Part shown: positions 34,165 to 40,632 of the stretch, in pieces
How the letters are laid out: every line of letters starts with the position of its first letter
Position numbering within the stretch: position 1 is the first letter of the stretch
Made by a program: the position numbers and the translations under genes
DNA from: a virus
IMG/VR virus record: IMGVR_UViG_3300021141_001048
Location: 1-42,960 of that record
Direction: 5' to 3' (one strand)
Length of the DNA stretch: 42,960 nucleotides
The notes under the pieces: model-generated
What the model saw: only the letters and a program-made list of their open reading frames with translations
Told to the model about the DNA's origin: nothing
The model's database searches: none

Positions 34165-34776
34165 ATGATTGAATTTACTAAATATGCTGAAATAAAAGAT
34201 CGATATTGTGTGTGTTACTTTGGCACATCCGACGAATACATTTTTCAATTAATGCTCTTGAAGCCAATAATTGAAAAACAATATCATGGTTTAGAACTTT
34301 ACATTGGGTGTAAAGATGAAACATCCAATTTATTTACTGATCATAAATTCATAATGAAGCTGTCCGATCTAAGATCTCGAAGGCTTGATTTCGGGCATAT
34401 CAGAGAAATTAACTTTGATGGTAAAAAACATCCCGTAGATGCTTTTGCAGAAGAGTCTGGTCTTACTAATTACGTGATTTGTGAAAAAGTAAACTTAGAA
34501 AAAACAAATCGTTGTGTTATTCTTACAAACGGAAATTATCCATCTTTGTCTTTAAAACAGAATCAGATAGATTTTTTACTTCGCAAAGCTAAACAAATGG
34601 GTTTTGATGCAGTTGTTAACGAGAATATAGACTGTGCAGGATTGGTTATGGGGGTTGAGTGTTTTGATTTATTCAAAGCTGCATCACTAGGAATTGAAAC
34701 CAAACTTATGCCCACTGGACTTGGAACTAATCTTTTTCAGAAAATGTTTCCCAAGTCCGAAATACTTGTTAGTTGA
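34165..34776 (+). CDS. Possible GT-B glycosyltransferase-like protein, 203 aa
   Basis: The ATG at 34165 is chosen over the upstream TTG (34087), because the first 26 residues of the longer form overlap divergent genes and look non-coding. Two segments recall heptosyltransferase-type (GT9) proteins: an N-terminal YCVCYFGTSDEYIFQLMLLK followed by PIIEKQYHGLELYIG, and a C-terminal CAGLVMGVECFDLFKAASLG then TKLMPTGLGTNLF. In GT9 enzymes the equivalents are 'GD....P....l...p.a.i' and 'v.g.esg..h.AaalG.pt..l.gpT'. At 203 aa it is much shorter than a full GT-B enzyme (about 330 aa). The assignment is tentative. No ribosome-binding site is evident. Confidence 0.4.
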   Translation: MIEFTKYAEIKDRYCVCYFGTSDEYIFQLMLLKPIIEKQYHGLELYIGCKDETSNLFTDHKFIMKLSDLRSRRLDFGHIREINFDGKKHPVDAFAEESGLTNYVICEKVNLEKTNRCVILTNGNYPSLSLKQNQIDFLLRKAKQMGFDAVVNENIDCAGLVMGVECFDLFKAASLGIETKLMPTGLGTNLFQKMFPKSEILVS

Positions 34777-34824
34777 TGGTACACGGTTCGAAATAAGAAA
34801 TATGATAGAAGTACCGTTTAAATG

Positions 34825-34832
34825 CATAAATA
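34825..34832 (+). promoter_or_regulatory. Possible T4-like late promoter element (CATAAATA)
   Basis: CATAAATA differs from the T4 late core TATAAATA only at the first base. It lies in the 102-base gap before the 197-aa gene, 46 bases upstream of its ATG. The gene it would drive is closed by its own terminator. It shares seven bases with the GATAAATA element at 24086. Support is only circumstantial. Confidence 0.28.
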
Positions 34833-34878
34833 CATAGTACAAAAGACTATTTGCTTTATTTAACCCAAAGGTGAAGGC

Positions 34879-35472
34879 ATGTCTGTTTTTAGAGTAAAAT
34901 TAAACAATACAAAACAAGGTCGTCTTGATATTAATGCAAGCACCGACACAAGTGAGACTTATGGCAATATAGGGTCTCAATTTTCAGTTTCCCAACAAAG
35001 ACAAATTTATGTAGCTGGGCCAAATCGCATTTACAGATTGTTGAAAGATGGCGAAGAATTTACCGATTGCAATTATTGGAAAAGATTTACTGCCGAAGTC
35101 GTAGGGGAAGAGTACGCTTTTATTGAGGTTGTCAGCGACGATGGGTCTATTTACAGTGACATTCTCGAAGATAATACATTTTCTGTTGGAGCCACTGTTT
35201 CACTTACGACCAATTTTGCTGATACTGTAATTGACTTTGTCAATGAACATGGTGCTCCAGCACGATTTGTCATGATTCAAAATCTTGATGGTTCTATAGG
35301 AATTATAGGCGAGCTAAACGGCAATACAAACATTACATTTGCTGTTGGTGCTGGCGAAACCATGATGTTTAATCAAGGCGACATAGTGGTCAAGTCTCTG
35401 CGGCTTAAAAGCTTGTCTGGAACTCCTGATGCCAGCTACATTGCATCAATACGCAGTATTTGCAATAGTTAA
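34879..35472 (+). CDS. Probable virion surface/structural protein, 197 aa, single-gene unit
   Basis: A beta-rich protein with an excellent ribosome-binding site (AAGGTGAAGG). The N-terminus reads MSVFRVKLNNTKQGRLDINA, then QRQIYVAGPNRIYRLLKDGE and FTDCNYWKRFT. I recall similar 'FRVKLNN..QG.LD' and 'YVAGPNRIYRLLKDG' proteins as small structural proteins in large phages, with no firm function. The second half (VSLTTNFADTVIDFVNEHG and onward) is a beta-sandwich-like region. It is framed by a candidate late promoter upstream and an intrinsic terminator 22 bases downstream. Such an isolated, well-initiated unit suggests high-level late expression, as for a decoration or fibre-tip protein (inference). 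Confidence 0.7.
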   Translation: MSVFRVKLNNTKQGRLDINASTDTSETYGNIGSQFSVSQQRQIYVAGPNRIYRLLKDGEEFTDCNYWKRFTAEVVGEEYAFIEVVSDDGSIYSDILEDNTFSVGATVSLTTNFADTVIDFVNEHGAPARFVMIQNLDGSIGIIGELNGNTNITFAVGAGETMMFNQGDIVVKSLRLKSLSGTPDASYIASIRSICNS

Positions 35473-35493
35473 TTTACATTAAAGCTTAAAGTA

Positions 35494-35524
35494 AAAGGGT
35501 TGGCGAATAGCCGACCCTTTTTTT
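35494..35524 (+). terminator. Intrinsic terminator after the 197-aa gene
   Basis: The stem AAAGGGTTGGC/GCCGACCCTTT (35494-35504 and 35510-35520) has one G-T pair and a GAATA loop, followed by a T run to 35524. It closes the 197-aa gene and insulates the next gene. Confidence 0.88.
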
Positions 35525-35545
35525 ATCAATTTACATATATAAAGC

Positions 35546-36382
35546 ATGCGTTTTAGTAGTTTTTTAGAGAATGATGATTGGTGGGATTACATGACAAGCA
35601 CTCTGCGTGGTCATTCCCCTCATGCACCAATAAATTCCGACACAATTTATGATCGATTAACGGTCAGAGATAAAAGAAGCAAACTTGATCAAGAATATCA
35701 AAACTCGGGCCTGCAATCAAAAGAAAAAGAATACCAAGGGATTATACAAAATTTAATAAAACAATTACAAAGTAAATTTGGAACATATGCTACTGATTCT
35801 TGGTTTTATGTAAATGTTGATTCTAATGCAAATTATAAATCCAACTACGAAAAAGCTCCGGTCGAGGCTTTAAAAACTTATAGAACTTTTGTACCATCTA
35901 AAGATAATTTAATTACGAATTTTTTGTATTCTTTACCCGGATTTGCTTTAGAACTTCAACAGAAAATTAATTCTGATCCAGATTATCCAGATAGAGTTCA
36001 ATTCAAAGTTCCATCAAGACTTAAAACTTTGTATTACCACCCAGATTCTTTAGTTGTTCACTGGCGGAACATACACAACAGAAATAAAATCAATCAAACA
36101 ATAGATGATTATTTTTTTGCAAAAGGTGTTAAATTTGCAAGTCGAGGACCAAGAGCAGTTCAAGGATACGACATGGCAGCTAATTATAAGCAAGGCTCTT
36201 CCGGTGCTAGCCATAGTGAGCTTATTAGTTTTGCTCTTGAAAAACTCATAAAAGAAAATCCACAAATTTATCAACACGATGAAAAATTCATCAAACAATG
36301 GTTAATGCAATGGATGAATTATTTCAATAAAATTTCACCAGAAAAAATGCATCAATATCTTACAAACGGTATTTTGTCGTAA
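35546..36382 (+). CDS. Possible HopA1-like protein, 278 aa
   Basis: No catalytic motif is certain. The pattern from about residue 85 resembles the HopA1 family (type III effector HopA1 and related bacterial proteins): DSWFYVNVD, LKTYRTFVPSKDNLITNFLY, VQFKVPSR, YYHPDSLVVHW, then INQTIDDYFFAKGVKFASRG and GASHSELISFALEKLIKEN. In HopA1-type proteins the equivalents are 'R.Y....P......L...L', 'FK.K', 'R.D..VLY', 'P.....L..G...A' and 'SFG..R...LAEAL'. The match is to layout and several conserved blocks, not a search result. The N-terminal 80 residues are charged and helical. The gene has little ribosome-binding signal and lies between the structural unit and the GT9 gene. It could be a host-targeting effector. 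Confidence 0.4.
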   Translation: MRFSSFLENDDWWDYMTSTLRGHSPHAPINSDTIYDRLTVRDKRSKLDQEYQNSGLQSKEKEYQGIIQNLIKQLQSKFGTYATDSWFYVNVDSNANYKSNYEKAPVEALKTYRTFVPSKDNLITNFLYSLPGFALELQQKINSDPDYPDRVQFKVPSRLKTLYYHPDSLVVHWRNIHNRNKINQTIDDYFFAKGVKFASRGPRAVQGYDMAANYKQGSSGASHSELISFALEKLIKENPQIYQHDEKFIKQWLMQWMNYFNKISPEKMHQYLTNGILS

Positions 36383-36415
36383 CAAATTGAGAAGTGCATT
36401 TAACTATGTTATGAT

Positions 36416-37423
36416 ATGAGCATAGTAAGAAAAAAAATTATAGGTCAAAGAACGGAACAAGTCAGACCAGAAAAATTAGTTCGCACACTAAGTTTGAAAG
36501 AATTCGCCGAAAAAAGAAACAAAATTCTGATTATACGTAGTGTTGGAGGACTTGGTGATATTTTCATGCATCGCATGATGTTTGAAGATTTTAAAAAAAC
36601 GATGCCTGATGCAGAATTGCATTTTTGTTGTCCTAAATATTATCATGACGCTTTAATTGATCACCCCTACATCGACAAGCTTATTGATTCAAACAATTTT
36701 GACAGAAAAGATTATTTAATTTCGTACAATACGACTACAGCATGTGGTAGAACAGAAATGAGATACGCACCCATGTCTGGCCCTCATCGTAGCGACATTT
36801 GGGCAGAGCATTGCGGTTTAAAACTTGCCAATCACAATATGCATATTTCTCTCACTGAAGATGAAAAAAAGATAGGGCGTTCACTCATTGAAGAAAATCG
36901 AGACATAAAAGGTAAAACAGTCGCAATTTGTCCGATTTCAGCTATGGCAAACAAAAATCTTCTAGATGATCAACTTTTGGGTTTAATATCTGGCTGTAGA
37001 GATAGAGGTCTTGCACCATTTTGTTTACACAACACCCCTATAAACTTATGCTACAAAAATAACATCCCCTTAATTGTAGAAACTAAAATTAGGAATTGGA
37101 TGGCAGTATTAAATCAAGCAGACTATGTGGTCAGTGTGGATACGTCCGCCTTTCACTGTGCTGGAGGCATGGGAAAGCCTTTGGTAGGAATATTCACCTT
37201 TGCTGATGGTCTTGTGTACGGGAAATATTTTGACTTCTTTTTAGTACAAAAACACCGACAAAATGACCCTTGCTGGACTTGTGGCCCCTGTTACAACTGG
37301 GGTAATTGCAGCAAATCTAACAAAAATTTGAAACCTTGTCTTACAGAGATTACATCGGAAATGATAATGGAAAGGGTAGATAATATGTTACAGAAATGGC
37401 CAAATGGAAACTATTATGAATAA
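36416..37423 (+). CDS. GT9-family (heptosyltransferase-like) glycosyltransferase
   Basis: A 335-aa GT-B-type protein. After a 35-residue leader it reads KILIIRSVGGLGDIFMHRMM (36-55; the 'R..gGLGD' start of GT9 enzymes), then DAELHFCCPKYY. The C-terminal nucleotide-sugar site is VVSVDTSAFHCAGGMGKPLV (about 237-256, matching 'D.g..H.A.A.G.P.V...G'). Near the end, four cysteines are arranged as C286-x2-C289-x2-C292-x5-C298, plus Cys308, a likely zinc-binding or structural cluster seen in some GT9-like proteins. Length is normal for GT9. In phages such enzymes may modify virion glycoproteins or host surface sugars. It is preceded by a short gap after the HopA1-like gene and followed by a 74-aa gene. 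Confidence 0.8.
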   Translation: MSIVRKKIIGQRTEQVRPEKLVRTLSLKEFAEKRNKILIIRSVGGLGDIFMHRMMFEDFKKTMPDAELHFCCPKYYHDALIDHPYIDKLIDSNNFDRKDYLISYNTTTACGRTEMRYAPMSGPHRSDIWAEHCGLKLANHNMHISLTEDEKKIGRSLIEENRDIKGKTVAICPISAMANKNLLDDQLLGLISGCRDRGLAPFCLHNTPINLCYKNNIPLIVETKIRNWMAVLNQADYVVSVDTSAFHCAGGMGKPLVGIFTFADGLVYGKYFDFFLVQKHRQNDPCWTCGPCYNWGNCSKSNKNLKPCLTEITSEMIMERVDNMLQKWPNGNYYE

Positions 37424-37434
37424 GACAGGTAATT

Positions 37435-37659
37435 ATGTCTCAACTACTTAAGCCGTCCACAAAAATCAAAGTAGTACCCAGAGATGGGGAAATAGAAATA
37501 ACACTTAATATCAATATTACAGTGGATGGGAAAGTTGTTGCGTCAGCAGAAAATGCTGAAGTGAAAACAATTACGGAAGAATCAGAGAGTAAACCACCTC
37601 ACATCATACCTGATTTTTTCTCGGGAACAAAGCTCAATTTTGGTAAAAAGGAAGGGTGA
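37435..37659 (+). CDS. Hypothetical protein, 74 aa
   Basis: A small beta-type protein (KIKVVPRDGEIEITLNINIT, then VDGKVVASAENAEVKT) with an acidic/Pro C-terminal tail that ends FSGTKLNFGKKEG. AGGT precedes the ATG, 11 bases after the GT9 stop. Its end lies 4 bases before the start of the actin-like gene, so the two are probably cotranscribed. It could be an adaptor or regulator of the filament gene by analogy with small partners of ParM-type loci; no sequence feature proves this. Confidence 0.55.
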   Translation: MSQLLKPSTKIKVVPRDGEIEITLNINITVDGKVVASAENAEVKTITEESESKPPHIIPDFFSGTKLNFGKKEG

Positions 37660-37663
37660 AAAT

Positions 37664-39790
37664 ATGGCACTTGGTTTTGATGTTGGTACTTACAATTTGG
37701 TTTGCTGCAAGAGAAATGATAATGGTGATTTTGTTTACAAACGTGAAGTCAATGCTTTTCTTTCCATGCCTCTAGAAAACGATTTTGTTTTCAACATGAT
37801 GAAGCAGGCAGGTGTGCCTTTGATTCATCGAGAGGATGCTAAAGTAGCATATGCTCTTGGCGAAGCCTCAGTAAACATGGCATACACCATGACGCAATTA
37901 GAACTTAAGCGACCTATGAAAGATGGTTGCGTTAATCCTAAGGAACAAGATGCATTTCAAATTATGAATATCATGATTCATAGTTTGCTAGATGAAGTTG
38001 AAAATGATCGTGAGATTTTGTGTTACTGCGTTCCAGCCAATGCTATCAACGAAGAAACTGATGCTGATTATCATCAAAAAATTGTTGAAGCCATTTTCAA
38101 AGCATACAAGTCTGATAAAGGCTTTACAGTTGATGCTCGTCCTATCAATGAAGGGATGGCTTTAGTTTATGCGGAACTTAAAGATAAAATGTTTACGGGG
38201 ATTGGGGTATCATGTCTATGCCCCGAAACAAAAATATATACAAATAATGGTATCGTAGAAATCCAAAATGTTAAGCAAGGCGATAAAGTTATTACTCACA
38301 CAGGAAGATGGGGAGAAATAAATAAAGTCATAAAAAAAGATTTCAAGGGAGTTATGACTAAAATACAAATTGCTGGATATTCTAACAATACCGAAGAATA
38401 TAAATTTGTAGACAATCATGAACTTTATGTTAAGAGAAATGGATGCTGGAATTGGGTTGGTTGCGAAGAAATTAAAGTTGGCGATATCGTAGGCGAACCA
38501 ATTTTGAAACAAAATCGAGACGCAACCCGTCCATCAATCAATATTTGCGAAAGAATTACTAACTCCAAAGAATGGATGAAAAAGAAAATTGAGTCAACAC
38601 CTGATCTTCAAAGGTTCATGGGTTACTTCTTGGGAGACGGAAGCATCAATCAATCTGAAGGATGTATTCAGATTGATTTTGGTGCCAACGAAGTTGAATA
38701 TGCTCAGGATGTTGTAACAATTCTCAATAGCCGGTTTGACAAAAATGCAACAGAAACAAGCAAAGGAAGCGATTCTGTGATTCGTGTCAAGTGCTACAGT
38801 CGTGGATTAGTCAACTGGATGTCCAATAATTGCTACAACAAAAATGGAGAAAAGCAATATCCATGGTCTCTGGATCGCTTGACCAATTCAGAATGCCTTA
38901 ACCTTTTGTGTGGCATGGTTAGATCGGATGGAACTATTTCTGAAGAACAAGTTACATTTGGAAACACTAACACAAATCTAATTTTGTTAGCTAAACAATT
39001 GTTTTCTCGAATTGGACTTGCATCTAGTCTATCTTGGCGTGAGCCAAGAGAACATCTTTTCGAAAAAGAAAATCGCATCATTCGAGGCCAAAAGAATGAA
39101 TGGACTGTAAGCTCGGCAGGTAAAAAAGTTTGCACTTCTTTGGTTGAACAACTCAATAACCTGTGTTGTGAAAACAGTCAAACTAGAGAGTCGATTTTTA
39201 TTGAAGATGGATTCTGTTGTGGAAGAGTGCAAGCTATAGAACATGAAGAATACGAAGGAGAAGTTTATGATCTACAAGTCCCCGGCGATCATTCTTTTTC
39301 TGGGCCTTTTCTAACAATTCACAATTGCGGAGCAGGCATGGTAAACGTTGCATTCTCTTTATTTGGTGCTCCCGTATTTACTTTTGCTATTGTAAACTCA
39401 GGAGACTGGATTGATAAGCAATCTGCACATGCTACCGGCGAAACAATTGCATTTATCAATAAAGAAAAAACAAAAATTGACTTAAACAAAGAGCCAAACA
39501 ATTTGATTGAAAGAGCCATTATGACTCAGTATCAATTGATGATCGAAAAAACAGTCTTCCAAATCAAAAAAGGTTTGGAAAACAATAAAGATAAAAACGC
39601 AAAGCTTGATGCTCCAGTTGATTTTGTAGTGGCTGGAGGCACTGCTTCTCCTCCCGGATTTGATAAACTTTTCGAAAAATTGCTTAGAGAAGCAAAATTA
39701 CCTATAGAAGTTGGTCGTGTAATTAGACCTGCCGACCCTATCTACAGTGTCGCCAAAGGCTGCTTAGTCGCCGCTGAAAATGCAAAGTAA
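37664..39790 (+). CDS. Actin-like (ParM/MreB-type) ATPase interrupted by an intein
   Basis: The 708-aa precursor starts at ATG 37664 (AAGGAAGGG upstream; the TTG at 37640 is not needed). Extein residues 1-183 and 555-708 join to a 337-aa actin-like protein: phosphate-1 loop GFDVGTYNLV (4-13); phosphate-2 loop re-formed across the splice junction as GIGVS-CGAGMVNVAF; and adenosine loop VVAGGTASPPGF near residues 657-668. The size fits ParM/MreB/Alp-type filament proteins. Large phages use related actin-like or tubulin-like filaments to move or centre DNA. The intein lies in the nucleotide-binding loop, so the ATPase should be inactive until splicing. A helical C-terminus ends in CLVAAENAK. The nearby 74-aa gene may be a partner. 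Confidence 0.88.
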   Translation: MALGFDVGTYNLVCCKRNDNGDFVYKREVNAFLSMPLENDFVFNMMKQAGVPLIHREDAKVAYALGEASVNMAYTMTQLELKRPMKDGCVNPKEQDAFQIMNIMIHSLLDEVENDREILCYCVPANAINEETDADYHQKIVEAIFKAYKSDKGFTVDARPINEGMALVYAELKDKMFTGIGVSCLCPETKIYTNNGIVEIQNVKQGDKVITHTGRWGEINKVIKKDFKGVMTKIQIAGYSNNTEEYKFVDNHELYVKRNGCWNWVGCEEIKVGDIVGEPILKQNRDATRPSINICERITNSKEWMKKKIESTPDLQRFMGYFLGDGSINQSEGCIQIDFGANEVEYAQDVVTILNSRFDKNATETSKGSDSVIRVKCYSRGLVNWMSNNCYNKNGEKQYPWSLDRLTNSECLNLLCGMVRSDGTISEEQVTFGNTNTNLILLAKQLFSRIGLASSLSWREPREHLFEKENRIIRGQKNEWTVSSAGKKVCTSLVEQLNNLCCENSQTRESIFIEDGFCCGRVQAIEHEEYEGEVYDLQVPGDHSFSGPFLTIHNCGAGMVNVAFSLFGAPVFTFAIVNSGDWIDKQSAHATGETIAFINKEKTKIDLNKEPNNLIERAIMTQYQLMIEKTVFQIKKGLENNKDKNAKLDAPVDFVVAGGTASPPGFDKLFEKLLREAKLPIEVGRVIRPADPIYSVAKGCLVAAENAK
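38213..39325 (+). mobile_element. Intein with LAGLIDADG homing endonuclease (371 aa)
   Basis: Starts at Cys184 in CLCPETKIYTNNGIVEIQNV (intein block A, 'C..GdT.i.t..G...I..l..GD') and ends VYDLQVPGDHSF, then FLTIHN, followed by Cys555. The His-Asn end plus a C-extein cysteine give the standard splicing set (C1, HN, C+1). A block B-like region follows in the N-terminal splicing domain (FVDNHELYV). Two LAGLIDADG-type motifs lie between: MGYFLGDGSI (about 319-328) and LCGMVRSDGTI (about 415-425), so it is a full intein with an endonuclease rather than a mini-intein. Its insertion point is the phosphate-2 loop of the actin fold. The 'N-x-L-Y-V' block B lacks the usual TxxH, which reads D-N-H. Confidence 0.93.
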
Positions 39791-39814
39791 TATCGAAATT
39801 ATTTAGGACATAAA

Positions 39815-40051
39815 ATGCATATTTTAGAAAAACCAACATACTCTTCTTTTACAATTAGAGACAATTTTGAAAGAATAAATTTGTCTGTGCAGGATGAAGT
39901 GCATGAAAAAAACATGCCAATACTAAGACCTAATTGGGTAGAGTTACAAGCAGAATATCACGCATATTTAACTATGTGTGAAATTGAAGAAAGATTTGTA
40001 TTAAGAAATGAAAGGAAAAAGAAATGGCTGAATGTATTCACAAGTTTGTAA
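39815..40051 (+). CDS. Hypothetical protein, 78 aa
   Basis: A small charged helical protein beginning MHILEKPTYSSFTIRDNFER and ending in a Lys-rich stretch (NERKKKWLNVFTSL). AGGA precedes the ATG. It ends inside the next gene, overlapping it by 28 bases, so translation is coupled. It lies 24 bases after the actin-like gene and is probably in the same transcript. The family is unknown. Confidence 0.55.
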   Translation: MHILEKPTYSSFTIRDNFERINLSVQDEVHEKNMPILRPNWVELQAEYHAYLTMCEIEERFVLRNERKKKWLNVFTSL

Positions 40052-40521
40052 ACGATTTAGGGGTTGCCGCTTATATTTTGATGCATGGCTATGCCGTGAT
40101 AGGCAAGAAAGCCAGATCAATTTATTTTGAATGCGAAAATCAAGATTCAGCTAAAGAATTTGATAGATTAGTCTTAGAATACCAACCACCTAATGATTTC
40201 TACACATTTGATTCTTGTTTAATGTTTCTCAAGAAGATCAATGAGTATGTGCCTGAAGTCATTGATGAAAGAATACATAAGGTCGTTAGTGATCTTGGAG
40301 TCGCAGCATACCTACTAATGCATGAATACCGACCAAAAAGCATTGGCGTGAAGGTGATTGGAAAAAAAGGTAAATACGTGTATTTCGAACATCCAGAAGG
40401 CCGTGATGAAGACTTTGAAAGATTGAGTTATCAATATCTTCCTAGTCAATTTCAAAATTATGACTCAAATTTGATGGTTTTGAAAAAGATTGGCGAGCAT
40501 ATGCCTCGTGGCAGTCGTTGA
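40024..40521 (+). CDS. Tandem-duplicated DUF5659-like protein, 165 aa
   Basis: The protein consists of two copies of one domain: residues 5-78 and 84-161. Each begins IHK-V-x-DLGVAAYxLMH and ends DSxLMxLKKIxEYxP. The 'DL..AAYL...G' opening followed by a beta pair with F/Y-x-F and 'Y.......D...y' fits the short DUF5659 domain of unknown function, which occurs widely in phages and may bind nucleic acid. An AAAGGA ribosome-binding site lies inside the preceding gene. The two copies differ at most silent codon positions, so the duplication is old. A 111-base gap with a hairpin follows before the large end gene. Confidence 0.68.
   Translation: MAECIHKFVNDLGVAAYILMHGYAVIGKKARSIYFECENQDSAKEFDRLVLEYQPPNDFYTFDSCLMFLKKINEYVPEVIDERIHKVVSDLGVAAYLLMHEYRPKSIGVKVIGKKGKYVYFEHPEGRDEDFERLSYQYLPSQFQNYDSNLMVLKKIGEHMPRGSR
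40036..40506 (+). repeat. Internal duplication of a ~75-codon domain
   Basis: Copy 1 covers 40036-40257 and copy 2 covers 40273-40506. Protein similarity is high at DLGVAAY/LMH and LMxLKKI, while the DNA has diverged at silent sites (for example GGGGTTGCCGCTTAT against GGAGTCGCAGCATAC). Copy 2 has a 5-residue insertion after LMHEY. Confidence 0.85.
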
Positions 40522-40550
40522 TTATCAAAGACAATTATTTCTTAAATTTC

Positions 40551-40572
40551 AACACACAGACTTCTGTGTGTT
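40551..40572 (+). other. Intergenic hairpin (possible weak terminator or mRNA structure)
   Basis: A perfect 9-bp stem AACACACAG/CTGTGTGTT with an ACTT loop lies in the 111-base gap between the DUF5659-like gene and the large end gene. It is followed by TATTAAG, not a T run, so it is at best a weak terminator. A perfect palindrome TCTATATAGA (40600-40609) lies 23 bases upstream of the next ATG and could contain a -10-like element. Confidence 0.5.
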
Positions 40573-40632
40573 TATTAAGTGGAAATAAGTCTCCCATGGT
40601 CTATATAGATTACCAAGTTGAGAGGGAGAAAA

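Noticed and set aside
34788-34800. GGTTCGAAAT resembling a tRNA T-loop
   Set aside because: Flanking bases do not form the T-stem, and no acceptor or anticodon arms are present.
36385-36414. TTGAGA-17-TATGAT promoter-like match before the GT9 gene
   Set aside because: The -10 element would lie directly against the ATG at 36416, leaving transcription to start inside the coding region; no downstream start codon fits.
37640-37663. TTG start giving a longer actin-like protein
   Set aside because: ATG at 37664 has AAGGAAGGG at the right distance, and the actin phosphate-1 loop starts right after it.
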